DNA from: Deltaproteobacteria bacterium
Lineage (GTDB): Bacteria > Myxococcota > Myxococcia > Myxococcales > 40CM-4-68-19
Assembly (NCBI GenBank): GCA_005879535.1
Contig: VBKI01000089.1
Coordinates: forward strand, 1-53,690
Direction of reading: 5' to 3'
DNA length: 53,690 nucleotides
The notes under the pieces are model-generated. The model did not search any database. It was not told the DNA's origin and was given only the letters and a program-made list of their open reading frames with translations. Positions within the stretch are counted from its first letter, which is position 1. Every line of letters starts with the position of its first letter. The translations under genes were made by a program, and so were the position numbers. Below, in pieces: positions 8,047 to 16,302 of the stretch.

Positions 8047-9081
8047 ATGAAGAAGACCATCCTGACTGTGGCCGCTGCCCTTGCCGTGAGCGGTGCTGTG
8101 CTCGCCGACAAGCTCCTGATCAATGGCGCGGGGGCGACGTTCCCGTTTCCCCTCTATTCCAAGTGGTTCAGCCAGTACAACAAGCTCCACCCGGACATCC
8201 AGATCAACTACCAGTCGATCGGATCCGGCGGCGGCATCAAGCAGATCACCGAGAGGACCGTCGACTTCGGGGCCAGCGACGCACCGCTCAGCGACGAGCA
8301 GCTGCAGAAGGCCTCCGGCGTCCAGCACATCCCGACGGTGATGGGCGCGGTGGTCATCGTCTGGAACCTGCCCGGCGTGCAGCAGCTTCGCATCGCGCCG
8401 GAGACGCTCGCCGCCATCTACCTGGGCAAGGTCACGAAGTGGAACGACGCGGCGCTGAAGAACGATAACCCGACGGCGAAGCTGCCGGACACCGCGATCA
8501 CCGTCGCGCACAGGTCCGACGGCTCGGGGACCACGAACATCTTCACCGACTATCTCTCGAAGGTCTCGCCGGACTGGAAGTCCGGGCCGGGGAAGGGGAC
8601 CAGCGTCAACTGGCCGGCAGGCCTGGGCGGAAAGGGCAACGAAGGCGTCACCGGCCTGGTGAAGCAGACCGAGGGCGCAGTCGGGTACGTCGAGCTGGCA
8701 TACGCAAACCAGAACAAGCTGCCGACGGCGGAGCTGAAAAGCCACGACGGCGAGTGGGTCAAGGCGTCGCTGGAGTCCGTCTCGGCGGCGGCGGCGAAGG
8801 CGGCGATACCGGAAGATTACCGCGTCTCGATCACCGATCAGCCGGGCGATGGCGCGTATCCCACCGCTGCGTTCACGTACCTGCTCGTCTACCGGGACCA
8901 ACAGGACGCCGCCAAAGGCAGTGCGCTGCTGAATTTCATCTGGTGGGCCGTGCACGACGGCCAGAAGGAGGCGGCGGCGCTCGATTACGCACCGCTGCCG
9001 AAGCCGGTGGTCGAGAAAGTCGAGCAGACACTGAAACGGATGACCGTCAATGGAAAGCCCGTCCTCGCTTCCAGCAAGTGA
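8047..9081 (+). CDS. pstS: Phosphate ABC transporter substrate-binding protein PstS
   Basis: 344 residues. The open frame extends upstream to 7963, but ATG 8047 is chosen because it is followed by a classic Sec signal peptide (MKKTILTVAAALAVSGAVLA) and preceded by AAGGA. The mature protein begins DKLLINGAGATFPFPLYSKW. PstS phosphate-pocket segments are visible: GSGGGIKQI, FGASDAPL, HRSDGSGTTNIFTDYL and EGAVGYVELAYA. It captures orthophosphate in the periplasm for PstCAB. It has its own Pho box and lies directly downstream of phoB, so it can be expressed apart from ppk1. Confidence 0.95.
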   Translation: MKKTILTVAAALAVSGAVLADKLLINGAGATFPFPLYSKWFSQYNKLHPDIQINYQSIGSGGGIKQITERTVDFGASDAPLSDEQLQKASGVQHIPTVMGAVVIVWNLPGVQQLRIAPETLAAIYLGKVTKWNDAALKNDNPTAKLPDTAITVAHRSDGSGTTNIFTDYLSKVSPDWKSGPGKGTSVNWPAGLGGKGNEGVTGLVKQTEGAVGYVELAYANQNKLPTAELKSHDGEWVKASLESVSAAAAKAAIPEDYRVSITDQPGDGAYPTAAFTYLLVYRDQQDAAKGSALLNFIWWAVHDGQKEAAALDYAPLPKPVVEKVEQTLKRMTVNGKPVLASSK

Positions 9082-10057
9082 AGTGATCGCGCCGGCGAGC
9101 GAGCCGGAGCGCAGCCCCGGAGATGTTTCGGCCCGGCGTAACGCTCCGGATCGCGCATGGGCAATCCTGCTCACGGTGCTCGGGCTCGGCGTGCTCGCTG
9201 CCGCCGCGGTCATCGTCGCCGAGCTCTCCCGCATCGGAGCCCCGGCCATCGCTCATGCGGGGCTGAAGTCGTTCGTGACGAAGTCGACCTGGGACCCGAC
9301 CCGCGATCTGTTCGGCGCCGCGCCGTACATCTACGGGACGCTGGTGACGAGCGCGGTCTCGCTGGTCCTCGCGCTTCCCATCTCCATCGGATTGGCGCTG
9401 TTCCTCACCGAAATGGCGCCGCCCGCCGTGCGCTCGATCGTATCGTTTCCCATCGCGCTGCTCGCGGGCATTCCCAGCGTCGTCTACGGGCTCTGGGGGT
9501 TGTTCGTGCTCGTGCCCCTCCTGCGGAAGCCGGTGGAGCCGTTTCTCGCGAACACGCTCGGGTTCCTTCCCCTGTTCCAGGGCGCGCCCATCGGGCTCGG
9601 ATATCTCGCCGCCGGCGTGATCCTCGCGATCATGATCCTGCCCACCATCACCTCGATCAGCATCGAGGTGCTGCGGACCGTCCCCGGCCAGCTGCGCGAG
9701 GCTGCGCTGGCGCTGGGCGCAACGCGGTGGGAAGCGATCCGGACCGCGGTGCTTCCTTATGCGCGAGCCGGAATCGTCGGCGCCACCATGCTCGGGCTGG
9801 GGCGCGCGCTCGGAGAGACGATGGCCGTCACGATGGTCATCGGGAACTCGCCGACGATCCGCGCCTCGTTGTTCGCGCCGGGATACTCGCTGCCGGCCGT
9901 GATCGCCAACGAGTTCGCGGAGGCGAGCGGCGAGATGCATACCGGCGCTCTCGCCGCTCTCGGCCTTCTCCTCTTCGCCGTCACCGTGCTGCTCAACATC
10001 GCCGCGCGCGTCCTGGTGCGGATGTCGCGGCGCGGCCCGGCTCGGGTGGCGGCATGA
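9050..10057 (+). CDS. pstC: Phosphate ABC transporter permease PstC
   Basis: 335 residues with six predicted membrane segments. It has the binding-protein-dependent transport fold and the EAA-type loop [41 protein letters not shown] is typical of PstC. ATG 9050 overlaps the end of pstS by 32 bases; an alternative GTG start at 9083, just after the pstS stop, would remove 11 polar residues and cannot be excluded. It forms the membrane channel with PstA. The stop overlaps the pstA start as ATGA. Confidence 0.94.
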   Translation: MESPSSLPASEVIAPASEPERSPGDVSARRNAPDRAWAILLTVLGLGVLAAAAVIVAELSRIGAPAIAHAGLKSFVTKSTWDPTRDLFGAAPYIYGTLVTSAVSLVLALPISIGLALFLTEMAPPAVRSIVSFPIALLAGIPSVVYGLWGLFVLVPLLRKPVEPFLANTLGFLPLFQGAPIGLGYLAAGVILAIMILPTITSISIEVLRTVPGQLREAALALGATRWEAIRTAVLPYARAGIVGATMLGLGRALGETMAVTMVIGNSPTIRASLFAPGYSLPAVIANEFAEASGEMHTGALAALGLLLFAVTVLLNIAARVLVRMSRRGPARVAA

Positions 10058-10887
10058 TGCTCGCCAAGCGGCGCGCAGTGAATCTGATCATGACCGGCGT
10101 TTGCGGGCTGGCGCTCGCCGTCGCGCTGGTGCCGCTCGTGTCGCTGCTCTGGCTGGTGATCTCGCACGGGTTCAGAGGGCTGTCGTTCGATTTCTTCACC
10201 GCCGTTCCCGCGCCGGTCGGCGAGGCGGGCGGCGGCGTGGGCAATGCGATCGCCGGAACGCTCTACATCGTCGGCATCGCGTGCCTGATCGGCGTCCCGC
10301 TCGGCGTCGGCGCGGGAGTCTTTCTCGCCGAGCGAGGCGACGGCCGCGTCGGCGACGCGATCCGCTTCACGGCCGAGGTTCTCTCCGGCGTCCCGTCGAT
10401 CGTGGTCGGAATCGTTGCCTACGGCCTGGTGGTCCTGCCGATGCGCCGCTTCTCCGCGCTCGCCGGTGGAGTCGCGCTGGCCGTGCTGATGGTCCCCACG
10501 CTGGCCCGGAGCACGGAAGAGCTGGTGCGGCTGGTGCCGCGATCGCTGCGCGAAGCCTCCCTCGCGCTGGGAGTTCCACAATGGCGGACTTCGTTGCGCG
10601 TAGTGCTGCGGACGGCGCTCGGCGGGATCATGACCGCGATCCTGCTCGCGGTAGCGCGGGCGGCGGGCGAGACGGCGCCGCTGCTGTTCACCTCGCTGAA
10701 CAACCAGTACTGGAACTTCAGCGCCGATCAGCCGACGGCATCGTTGACCGTGCAGATCTTCAACTACGCCGTCAGTCCCTACCAGGACTGGCACGACAAG
10801 GCCTGGTCGGCGGCATTGGTGCTGCTGCTCCTGGTCGGATCGCTTTCCCTCGCGGGACGGCTGCTGTCGCGGAGCCGGCTGCGATGA
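10054..10887 (+). CDS. pstA: Phosphate ABC transporter permease PstA
   Basis: 277 residues with six membrane segments, the second half of the channel. Diagnostic stretches are [22 protein letters not shown], the coupling loop [21 protein letters not shown], and [14 protein letters not shown]. The frame is open far upstream (from 9157) but that part is shadow of pstC. ATG 10054 is chosen because it makes the 4-base ATGA overlap with pstC, the same coupling seen at pstA-pstB and pstB-phoU. Confidence 0.94.
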   Translation: MMLAKRRAVNLIMTGVCGLALAVALVPLVSLLWLVISHGFRGLSFDFFTAVPAPVGEAGGGVGNAIAGTLYIVGIACLIGVPLGVGAGVFLAERGDGRVGDAIRFTAEVLSGVPSIVVGIVAYGLVVLPMRRFSALAGGVALAVLMVPTLARSTEELVRLVPRSLREASLALGVPQWRTSLRVVLRTALGGIMTAILLAVARAAGETAPLLFTSLNNQYWNFSADQPTASLTVQIFNYAVSPYQDWHDKAWSAALVLLLLVGSLSLAGRLLSRSRLR

Positions 10888-11636
10888 AGGCGAAGATCGA
10901 CGTGCGCGCGCTGAACGCCTGGTTCCGCACCACGCATGCCTTGCGGGACGTTTCCCTGACCGTTCCCGAAAACTCGGTTCTCGCCATCATCGGCCCCAGC
11001 GGTTGCGGGAAGAGCACGTTCGTGCGCTGTATCAACCGCATGCACGAGCTCGTTCCCGGCGCACGGCAGTCCGGCCAGGTGCTGGTCGACGGACAGGACC
11101 TGCACGCGCGGCGCGTGGATCCCGTCAACCTGCGCCGCCGCGTCGGGATGGTCTTCCAGCGTCCCAATCCGTTTCCGACCATGTCGATCTTCGACAACGT
11201 GATTGCGGGCCTGCGGCTGAACGGGGTTCGCGGAGACTACGCCGAGGTCGCCGAGAACAGCCTGCGGCAGGCGGCGCTCTGGGACGAAGTGAAGGATCGC
11301 CTGCAGCAGAGCGCGCTCTCGTTGTCCGGCGGACAGCAGCAGCGACTCTGCATCGCGCGGGCGCTCTCCATCGAGCCGGAAGTCCTGCTCATGGACGAGC
11401 CGGCGAGCGCTCTCGATCCCATCGCCACCGCGAAGATCGAGGAGCTGATCCACGAGCTGCGAGCATCGCTGACCATCGTGATCGTCACCCACAACATGCA
11501 GCAGGCGGCGCGTGTCTCCGATGCAACGGCGTTCTTCTACCTCGGCGAGCTGATCGAGCATGGTGCCACGGAGCAGATCTTCACCAACCCCCGCGAGCCG
11601 CGCACCGAGGACTACGTGACCGGGAAGTTCGGATGA
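10884..11636 (+). CDS. pstB: Phosphate ABC transporter ATPase PstB
   Basis: 250 residues, the cytoplasmic ATPase that powers phosphate import. Walker [10 protein letters not shown] is at residues 37-45, the Q-loop at [15 protein letters not shown] (91-105), the ABC signature LSGGQQQR at 147-154, and Walker B VLLMDEP at 167-173, followed by the D-loop SALDP and switch His in [13 protein letters not shown] is a PstB hallmark. The open frame starts upstream inside pstA; ATG 10884 forms ATGA with the pstA stop. Confidence 0.95.
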   Translation: MKAKIDVRALNAWFRTTHALRDVSLTVPENSVLAIIGPSGCGKSTFVRCINRMHELVPGARQSGQVLVDGQDLHARRVDPVNLRRRVGMVFQRPNPFPTMSIFDNVIAGLRLNGVRGDYAEVAENSLRQAALWDEVKDRLQQSALSLSGGQQQRLCIARALSIEPEVLLMDEPASALDPIATAKIEELIHELRASLTIVIVTHNMQQAARVSDATAFFYLGELIEHGATEQIFTNPREPRTEDYVTGKFG

Positions 11637-12325
11637 AAGCGCATACCGACAAGACGTACGACGCGCAGCTCGACGACCTTCGCAACAAGCTGCTCAGCCT
11701 GGGCGGCAAGGTGGAGATGGAGATCGCCACCAGCGTCCGCGCTCTCGCCGAGCGCGACTCGAAGCTCGCGGAATCGGTGATTGACCAGGACCGGGAGGTA
11801 AACCGGCTCGAAGTGGAGGTCGACGACGCCTGCCGGCGCCTTCTCGTTCTCAGGCAGCCTGCGGCCAGCGACCTGCGCTTCATCACCACGGCGCTCAAGA
11901 TCGTCGTGGACCTCGAGCGCATCGGAGACCTGGCGGTGAACGTGGCCGAGCGCGCCCTCGATTTGAACCAGAGCCCGCCGCTGAAGCCGGTGCACGATCT
12001 CACGCGGCTCGCCGAGCTGTGCCAACGGCAGGTGCGGGCGGCCCTGGATGCCTTCGTGGACGGCGACGTGGCGAAGGCGGAGGCGGTGATCAAGAACGAC
12101 GATCTGCTCGACTCCGTCTATCACAACCTCGTCAACGAGCTGCTCGCGCTGATGATGGAGGATCCGCGCAACATCCGCCGTGCGAACAGCCTGCTGTTCG
12201 TCGCCAAGCATCTGGAGCGGGTAGGTGACCACGCCACCAACGTCGCGGAGATGGTCATCTACATGGTGCGCGGCACCGACGTCCGGCATCCCGGAAGCCG
12301 GGCATCGAAGAGCGTACCCGGATAA
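11633..12325 (+). CDS. phoU: Phosphate transport regulator PhoU
   Basis: 230 residues, all helical, with the two PhoU repeats and their metal-binding motifs. These are [26 protein letters not shown] in the first half and [22 protein letters not shown] in the second (E/DxxxD type). PhoU damps Pho signalling and Pst uptake when phosphate is plentiful, normally by linking PstB to the kinase PhoR. No phoR is in this window, so its partner is elsewhere or lost. ATGA overlap with pstB makes it the last gene of the pst operon. I see no clear intrinsic terminator in the 142 bases after it. Confidence 0.94.
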   Translation: MKAHTDKTYDAQLDDLRNKLLSLGGKVEMEIATSVRALAERDSKLAESVIDQDREVNRLEVEVDDACRRLLVLRQPAASDLRFITTALKIVVDLERIGDLAVNVAERALDLNQSPPLKPVHDLTRLAELCQRQVRAALDAFVDGDVAKAEAVIKNDDLLDSVYHNLVNELLALMMEDPRNIRRANSLLFVAKHLERVGDHATNVAEMVIYMVRGTDVRHPGSRASKSVPG

Positions 12326-12467
12326 GGCTCAGGCGCGAGGCACGCGTCTAGAGCGGGTCGCAGCGACGTACGCCGAGCCGCAGGTTGGACTCGGTTGACG
12401 TGAACGATGGCGCCGGATTCCGCCAGCGGCTATGGTGCCTGGCTCCCTGAGGCCTTTGGGAGCGGAC

Positions 12468-12995
12468 ATGATGGAGATCTACGTCGTCCGGCACGGCATC
12501 GCCGTCCCCAGCGAAGCGGGGATTCCCGACCGGTTCCGCCCGCTCACCAGCAAGGGCCGCCGGCGCTTCCGCAGGACTGCCCGGAGATTCGCCCGCCTGG
12601 GACGCGAGCTCGACCTGATCCTGACCAGCCCTCTGGTCCGGGCCGTTCAGACTGCGGAGATCCTCGTCGGGGCCGTGAAGAATGCGGAGGTCGCGGTGCT
12701 GGAGGAACTGGATCCGAAGTCCGGCGTCGCGCCGTTGCTCGAAGCGGTGGCGCGTCGCGCCGACTTCCGATCCGTCGCCCTCGTCGGCCACGAACCGCAG
12801 CTGTCGGGTCTCGTCGCCTTGCTGACCGCGATACCGGGCAGCGAGATCGAGATGAGGAAGGGCGCAATTGTCCGTCTCGACGTGGCCGAAGCGGTGGAAC
12901 CCGGATCCGCGGAGCTGCGCTGGACCCTGAATCCGATGTCGAAGGAAGTGGAGAAGGGAGGCCGCGGGCTCGGCTCTCCTCGCGAACCAGCGTAG
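12468..12995 (+). CDS. sixA: SixA-type phosphohistidine phosphatase
   Basis: 175 residues. It is a short histidine phosphatase of the SixA branch, which removes phosphate from histidine of phosphotransfer proteins. The catalytic VVRHG motif is at residues 6-10, the second arginine region ILTSPLVRAVQTAEIL follows, and the partner histidine is in ALVGHEPQLS. The upstream Met at 12432 is less likely; ATG 12468 follows GGGAGCGG and starts right before the first strand. It stands alone 142 bases after phoU. A link to phosphate or to a histidine kinase is possible but not shown. Confidence 0.82.
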   Translation: MMEIYVVRHGIAVPSEAGIPDRFRPLTSKGRRRFRRTARRFARLGRELDLILTSPLVRAVQTAEILVGAVKNAEVAVLEELDPKSGVAPLLEAVARRADFRSVALVGHEPQLSGLVALLTAIPGSEIEMRKGAIVRLDVAEAVEPGSAELRWTLNPMSKEVEKGGRGLGSPREPA

Positions 12996-13125
12996 GCAAT
13001 GGCGAGCTGGAACGCTCGCGAGCAAGAAGCGCAAGCGCCGGTAGCTCCGCGGCGACCTTGGTCGGATTCAGTTGCACCAGGACAGCATTGACAGCCGATA
13101 CGGCTGCACGATAACCCGCGTGACC

Positions 13126-13818
13126 GTGGCGGAAAGAGAGAAAAGCGGCTGGCTCCTCCTCATCCACCAGATCCCGCCGAAGCCGAACTATTTTCGGGTG
13201 AAGATCTGGCGACGCCTCCAGAAGCTCGGCGCAGTCGCGATCAAGAATTCCGTGTACGCGCTGCCCAGCACCGATCAGGCCGTCGAGGATCTGAACTGGG
13301 TCCTTCGTGAGATCGTCGAGGGCGGCGGCGATGCGTCGCTGGTCGAGGCGAGGCTCATCGAGGGACTCGACGACGAGCAGGTCAAGGAGATGTTCCGTGC
13401 CGCGCGCGATGCCGACTACCACGCGATTGCGAATGACGCGCGCGGGCTCGCCCGACAGCTCCCGCGAAAAGGGGAGCTCGACGAAGACAAACGCAGCGAG
13501 CTCGCGGCCGGCCTCGCCCGCCTGCAGAAGCGGGTCGGCGAAGTTGCCGCCCTGGATTTCTTCCACGCGCGTGGCCGCGAGGCGGTCGAGGGATTGCTTC
13601 AGGAGTTGGAGGACAAGGTCGCCGCCCGCGTGCCCAGGATGGGCATCTGGCACGAGCTGTCGATGGACATGGTCGGCAATCACATCCAGGTCTTCTTCGA
13701 CGGCAGCAAGGTCATCGACGACCGCGACGACACCTTCAAGGACGCCGGCAAGTTCGGCGTCTGGACCAAGGCCGATTCCATCGTCCAGTTCGACGACCTC
13801 GTCGCCACGCCGAAGTAA
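13126..13818 (+). CDS. ChrB N-terminal domain fused to the tail of a LamG/DUF1080-like protein
   Basis: The N-terminal 150 residues are a ChrB_N domain (GWLLLIHQIPPKPNYFRVKI, then the helical AALDFFHARGREAVEGLLQE), which in ChrB proteins is tied to chromate sensing. Near residue 180 it changes to IWHELSMDMVGNHIQVFFDG and FGVWTKADSIVQFDDL. That is the last 55-60 residues of a concanavalin-like DUF1080/LamG protein, without its first two thirds. The usual second ChrB domain is absent. The simplest reading is an in-frame deletion joining two neighbouring genes. The start is uncertain: the frame opens at a TTG (13072), with GTGs at 13120 and 13126; the last is given because it lies just before the domain. 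Confidence 0.6.
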   Translation: MAEREKSGWLLLIHQIPPKPNYFRVKIWRRLQKLGAVAIKNSVYALPSTDQAVEDLNWVLREIVEGGGDASLVEARLIEGLDDEQVKEMFRAARDADYHAIANDARGLARQLPRKGELDEDKRSELAAGLARLQKRVGEVAALDFFHARGREAVEGLLQELEDKVAARVPRMGIWHELSMDMVGNHIQVFFDGSKVIDDRDDTFKDAGKFGVWTKADSIVQFDDLVATPK

Positions 13819-13838
13819 GCCGGTCAAAGGAGAAGCAC

Positions 13839-14477
13839 ATGATCGCCATCGCCCTGGTGCTGGCTGCAACGCTGAACACCGCGAAGATCGAGGAGCTCAT
13901 CGGCCTCAAAGGCAAGCTCGACGAGAAAGAGGGTGCGTTCAAGGTCTCGTATCCGCGTTCCGACATCGCTCCGACGGCGGCTGGCGTGAAGCTGACACCA
14001 CCGCTCGGCCTCACCGCTTGGGCTTCCTTCAGCGGCGGGGGAGCGCACACGATGGTCATGGGCGACATGGTCCTGACGGAGGACCAGGTGAACGCGGCGA
14101 TGAGCGCGGCGCTGGACAGCGGCCTGGAAGTGACCGCTCTGCACAATCACTTCTTCTGGGATTCGCCGAAGGTGATCAACACCATGGGCGTGAACACCTG
14201 GGCAGCGCTGGCCGGCTCCCCCGAGAAAGCCGTCGTCGACGGCGACTTCGCCATGCTCGAGTCGGAGATGCAGGAGATCCTCAAGACGCTCCGCCACGCG
14301 AACATCAATATCGTCGCCATCCACTCGCACATGGCGGGCGAACAGCCTCGAATTCTCTTCCTGCACTACTGGGGAGTCGGGCCGGCGGAACAGCTTGCCA
14401 AGGCGGTCATGTCGGCAGTGGCCAAGACGGGGGGAAATGATTCCCGGGTCAATGTTTCCGATCCGTGTCGGCGATGA
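13839..14477 (+). CDS. Shortened DUF1259 (LppY/LpqO-like) secreted protein
   Basis: 212 residues with a weak N-terminal hydrophobic leader. Two DUF1259-type pieces are visible: MVMGDMVLTEDQVNAAM with VTALHNHFFWDSPKV, and AVVDGDFAMLESEMQ with INIVAIHSHMAGEQPRILFL. Members that I know are near 300 residues with a complete second repeat between these pieces. Here HNHFFWDSPKV runs straight into INTMGVNTWAALAGS, so roughly 80 residues appear to be missing while the frame is kept. The family has paired histidines of unknown role and occurs beside ChrB-type genes. AAAGGAGAA precedes the ATG. The normal length is from memory. Confidence 0.65.
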   Translation: MIAIALVLAATLNTAKIEELIGLKGKLDEKEGAFKVSYPRSDIAPTAAGVKLTPPLGLTAWASFSGGGAHTMVMGDMVLTEDQVNAAMSAALDSGLEVTALHNHFFWDSPKVINTMGVNTWAALAGSPEKAVVDGDFAMLESEMQEILKTLRHANINIVAIHSHMAGEQPRILFLHYWGVGPAEQLAKAVMSAVAKTGGNDSRVNVSDPCRR

Positions 14478-14545
14478 ACCTGCCTCGAGTCCGCGTGTCC
14501 TTGCCGTTGCCTGCCGTAGTGCGGCGGGCAGATCGGAGGGCGCGA

Positions 14546-14989
14546 ATGGATCGCAGTCCGATGCCGGTGAGCGCTTTGTTCGAAGTGCGAGTGCTGGTGG
14601 TCGAGGACGATGCGGATCTGATCGAATCCGTCCGCCGCGTACTGCCCCGAAGCTTCCGGGTCACCGCCTGCCGATCGGCCCGCGCGGCGGTCGCCATCGT
14701 CGAAGCCGGGAAGTTCTTCGACGTCCTGATCTGCGGGTACGAGATGCTCGAGATGAATGGCCGCGAGCTGCACTCGTCGATTGCGGATCTCGACGCTGTC
14801 CTGGCGCGGAACGCGCTGGTGATCGTGTCCAGCCGCCTGTCGCCGGAAGACGAGCGGTACTTCGGGGATCGCCGCGTCCGTCTCATCTACAGCCCGTTCC
14901 GGTCGGAGCGGCTGCGCGAGGAGGTCGAGGTGCTCGCGACGCATGCGATGCTCGCGCTGTATCGCCTCGAGCGCTACGTCATTCAATGA
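14546..14989 (+). CDS. Pseudo-receiver domain protein
   Basis: 147 residues from the ATG at 14546, which follows a strong GGAGGG; longer starts from 14465 overlap the previous gene. The sequence VRVLVVEDDADLIESVRRVL is a clear receiver-domain first strand and acidic pair. The strand that should hold the phosphoacceptor Asp reads VLICGYEMLEMNGREL, where Gly replaces Asp, and the usual LysProPhe reads SPF with Ser in place of Lys. It therefore cannot be phosphorylated in the normal way. No output domain is present. It may act by protein contact. No kinase is adjacent. Confidence 0.7.
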   Translation: MDRSPMPVSALFEVRVLVVEDDADLIESVRRVLPRSFRVTACRSARAAVAIVEAGKFFDVLICGYEMLEMNGRELHSSIADLDAVLARNALVIVSSRLSPEDERYFGDRRVRLIYSPFRSERLREEVEVLATHAMLALYRLERYVIQ

Positions 14990-15004
14990 TGTCTGCGTCC
15001 TACC

Positions 15005-16198
15005 CTATCTGGTCATCCAGGATCTCGAGCGCACCGTGAGTGCCGCATAGGGGAAGATCCAGAACAGTGTGAGCGCCGAGAAATACGAATACAGCAGCCC
15101 ATAGAGGACGTCGCTCGACCGGCTGCTACGGACGTACACGAGGATTCCCAGGACCGAGATCACCCCCAGCGCCGCGAGCACGCCGACCAAGGCGTGTGGC
15201 TGCTGGCCCATGCGCGACAGCGTGTGGCACCAGCTCAGATATCCCACGGGATAACGCAGGTTCGTCACCACGCAGTCGAGCAGCGCGAACATGCGCGCTG
15301 CAGGAGGACGCTTCCAGACGATACGAGCCAGGCGCAGTTCCTCGCGCACGTAGCTGCGCTCCCAGCGCAGGTACATCTTGACCAGCTTCGCGTACGTGGA
15401 CGGCACCACCGTGCGCACGATTGCAGAGCCCTGGTAGACCGTGTCGAAACCGCGGTTGAGGATCGAGTTCGTCAGCGCGCGGTCCTCGCCGTAGGTGCAG
15501 GGTGCGCCGAGAAACGTTTGCGAAGTCCACTCTTCGAGCACCTCCCGAACGACAGCAAGACGATACGCGGCGAGCGCCCCGGGACAGCAGTAGACGGTGC
15601 CGTAGACGGACTGCACGGCGCGCAGCAGGTCGAACGACAGCGCGAACCGGACGTCGAGCATGCGGGGCAGCATGCCGGCGCCGGCGTTGTAGACCGCCAC
15701 ACGGCCGGCAACGGCGCCGACGCGCGGGTCGCGGAAGGGGCCTCCCATGGCGAGCAAGGCGGCCCGGTCGATCACGCTGTCGGAGTCGATCGTGACGACG
15801 ATCTCTCCACGGGCGTGGAGAAAGCCCGCTTCCAGAGCTGCGCGCTTGCCGCGGTTGCCGGCGAATCGGATCGTCGTGATCAGGCCGGGATCGCGCGAAG
15901 CAGCGCGCGACACGTACTCCCATGTGTCGTCGGTGCTGCCGTCATCGACGACGACGATCTGCAGACGTGAGCGGGGGTAGTCGGCCGCGGCCACCGACTC
16001 GATCGAGCGGGCGACCATCGGACCCTCGTTGTACGCGGGGATGATCACCGTCAGCGGCGGCGCGTCGGCGAATGTCGCCGCGGCAGCGGGGCGATACCGC
16101 AGCCAGAGCATCGTTCGGAACAGCAGGAGGAAGAGCCCCATCGTCGCCCAAACGACGCCGGGACGAGTCCAGATCCACGCGTGGTCGAAGATCGCCAT
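15005..16198 (-). CDS. Membrane glycosyltransferase, GT2 (hyaluronan/chitin synthase-like)
   Basis: 397 residues from ATG 16198 (a GAGGA precedes it; a GTG at 16231 is less likely). An N-terminal membrane helix is followed by a GT-A domain: VIIPAYNEGP, VVVDDGSTDDT, VTIDSDS, the acceptor-side GEDRALT, and KMYLRWERSY resembling the processive (Q/R)xxRW motif. At least three C-terminal helices follow. Such enzymes polymerise or transfer sugars at the inner membrane and may export the product. It is the last gene of the minus-strand arm of the cyclitol-type cluster, 104 bases after the epimerase. It could attach or export the cluster's product; that is inference. Confidence 0.82.
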   Translation of the reverse strand: MAIFDHAWIWTRPGVVWATMGLFLLLFRTMLWLRYRPAAAATFADAPPLTVIIPAYNEGPMVARSIESVAAADYPRSRLQIVVVDDGSTDDTWEYVSRAASRDPGLITTIRFAGNRGKRAALEAGFLHARGEIVVTIDSDSVIDRAALLAMGGPFRDPRVGAVAGRVAVYNAGAGMLPRMLDVRFALSFDLLRAVQSVYGTVYCCPGALAAYRLAVVREVLEEWTSQTFLGAPCTYGEDRALTNSILNRGFDTVYQGSAIVRTVVPSTYAKLVKMYLRWERSYVREELRLARIVWKRPPAARMFALLDCVVTNLRYPVGYLSWCHTLSRMGQQPHALVGVLAALGVISVLGILVYVRSSRSSDVLYGLLYSYFSALTLFWIFPYAALTVRSRSWMTR

Positions 16199-16302
16199 TG
16201 GCGATCCTCGGGACACCAGGGCAGGTACCACCGTTCATGGCGGACACCAGATAGAAACGTGAGATCCGACGCAGGTCGCAAAAGTCGGCGCGAAGGGCCT
16301 TG

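Noticed and set aside
12326-12467. Possible terminator after phoU
   Set aside because: No stem with a following T run could be found.
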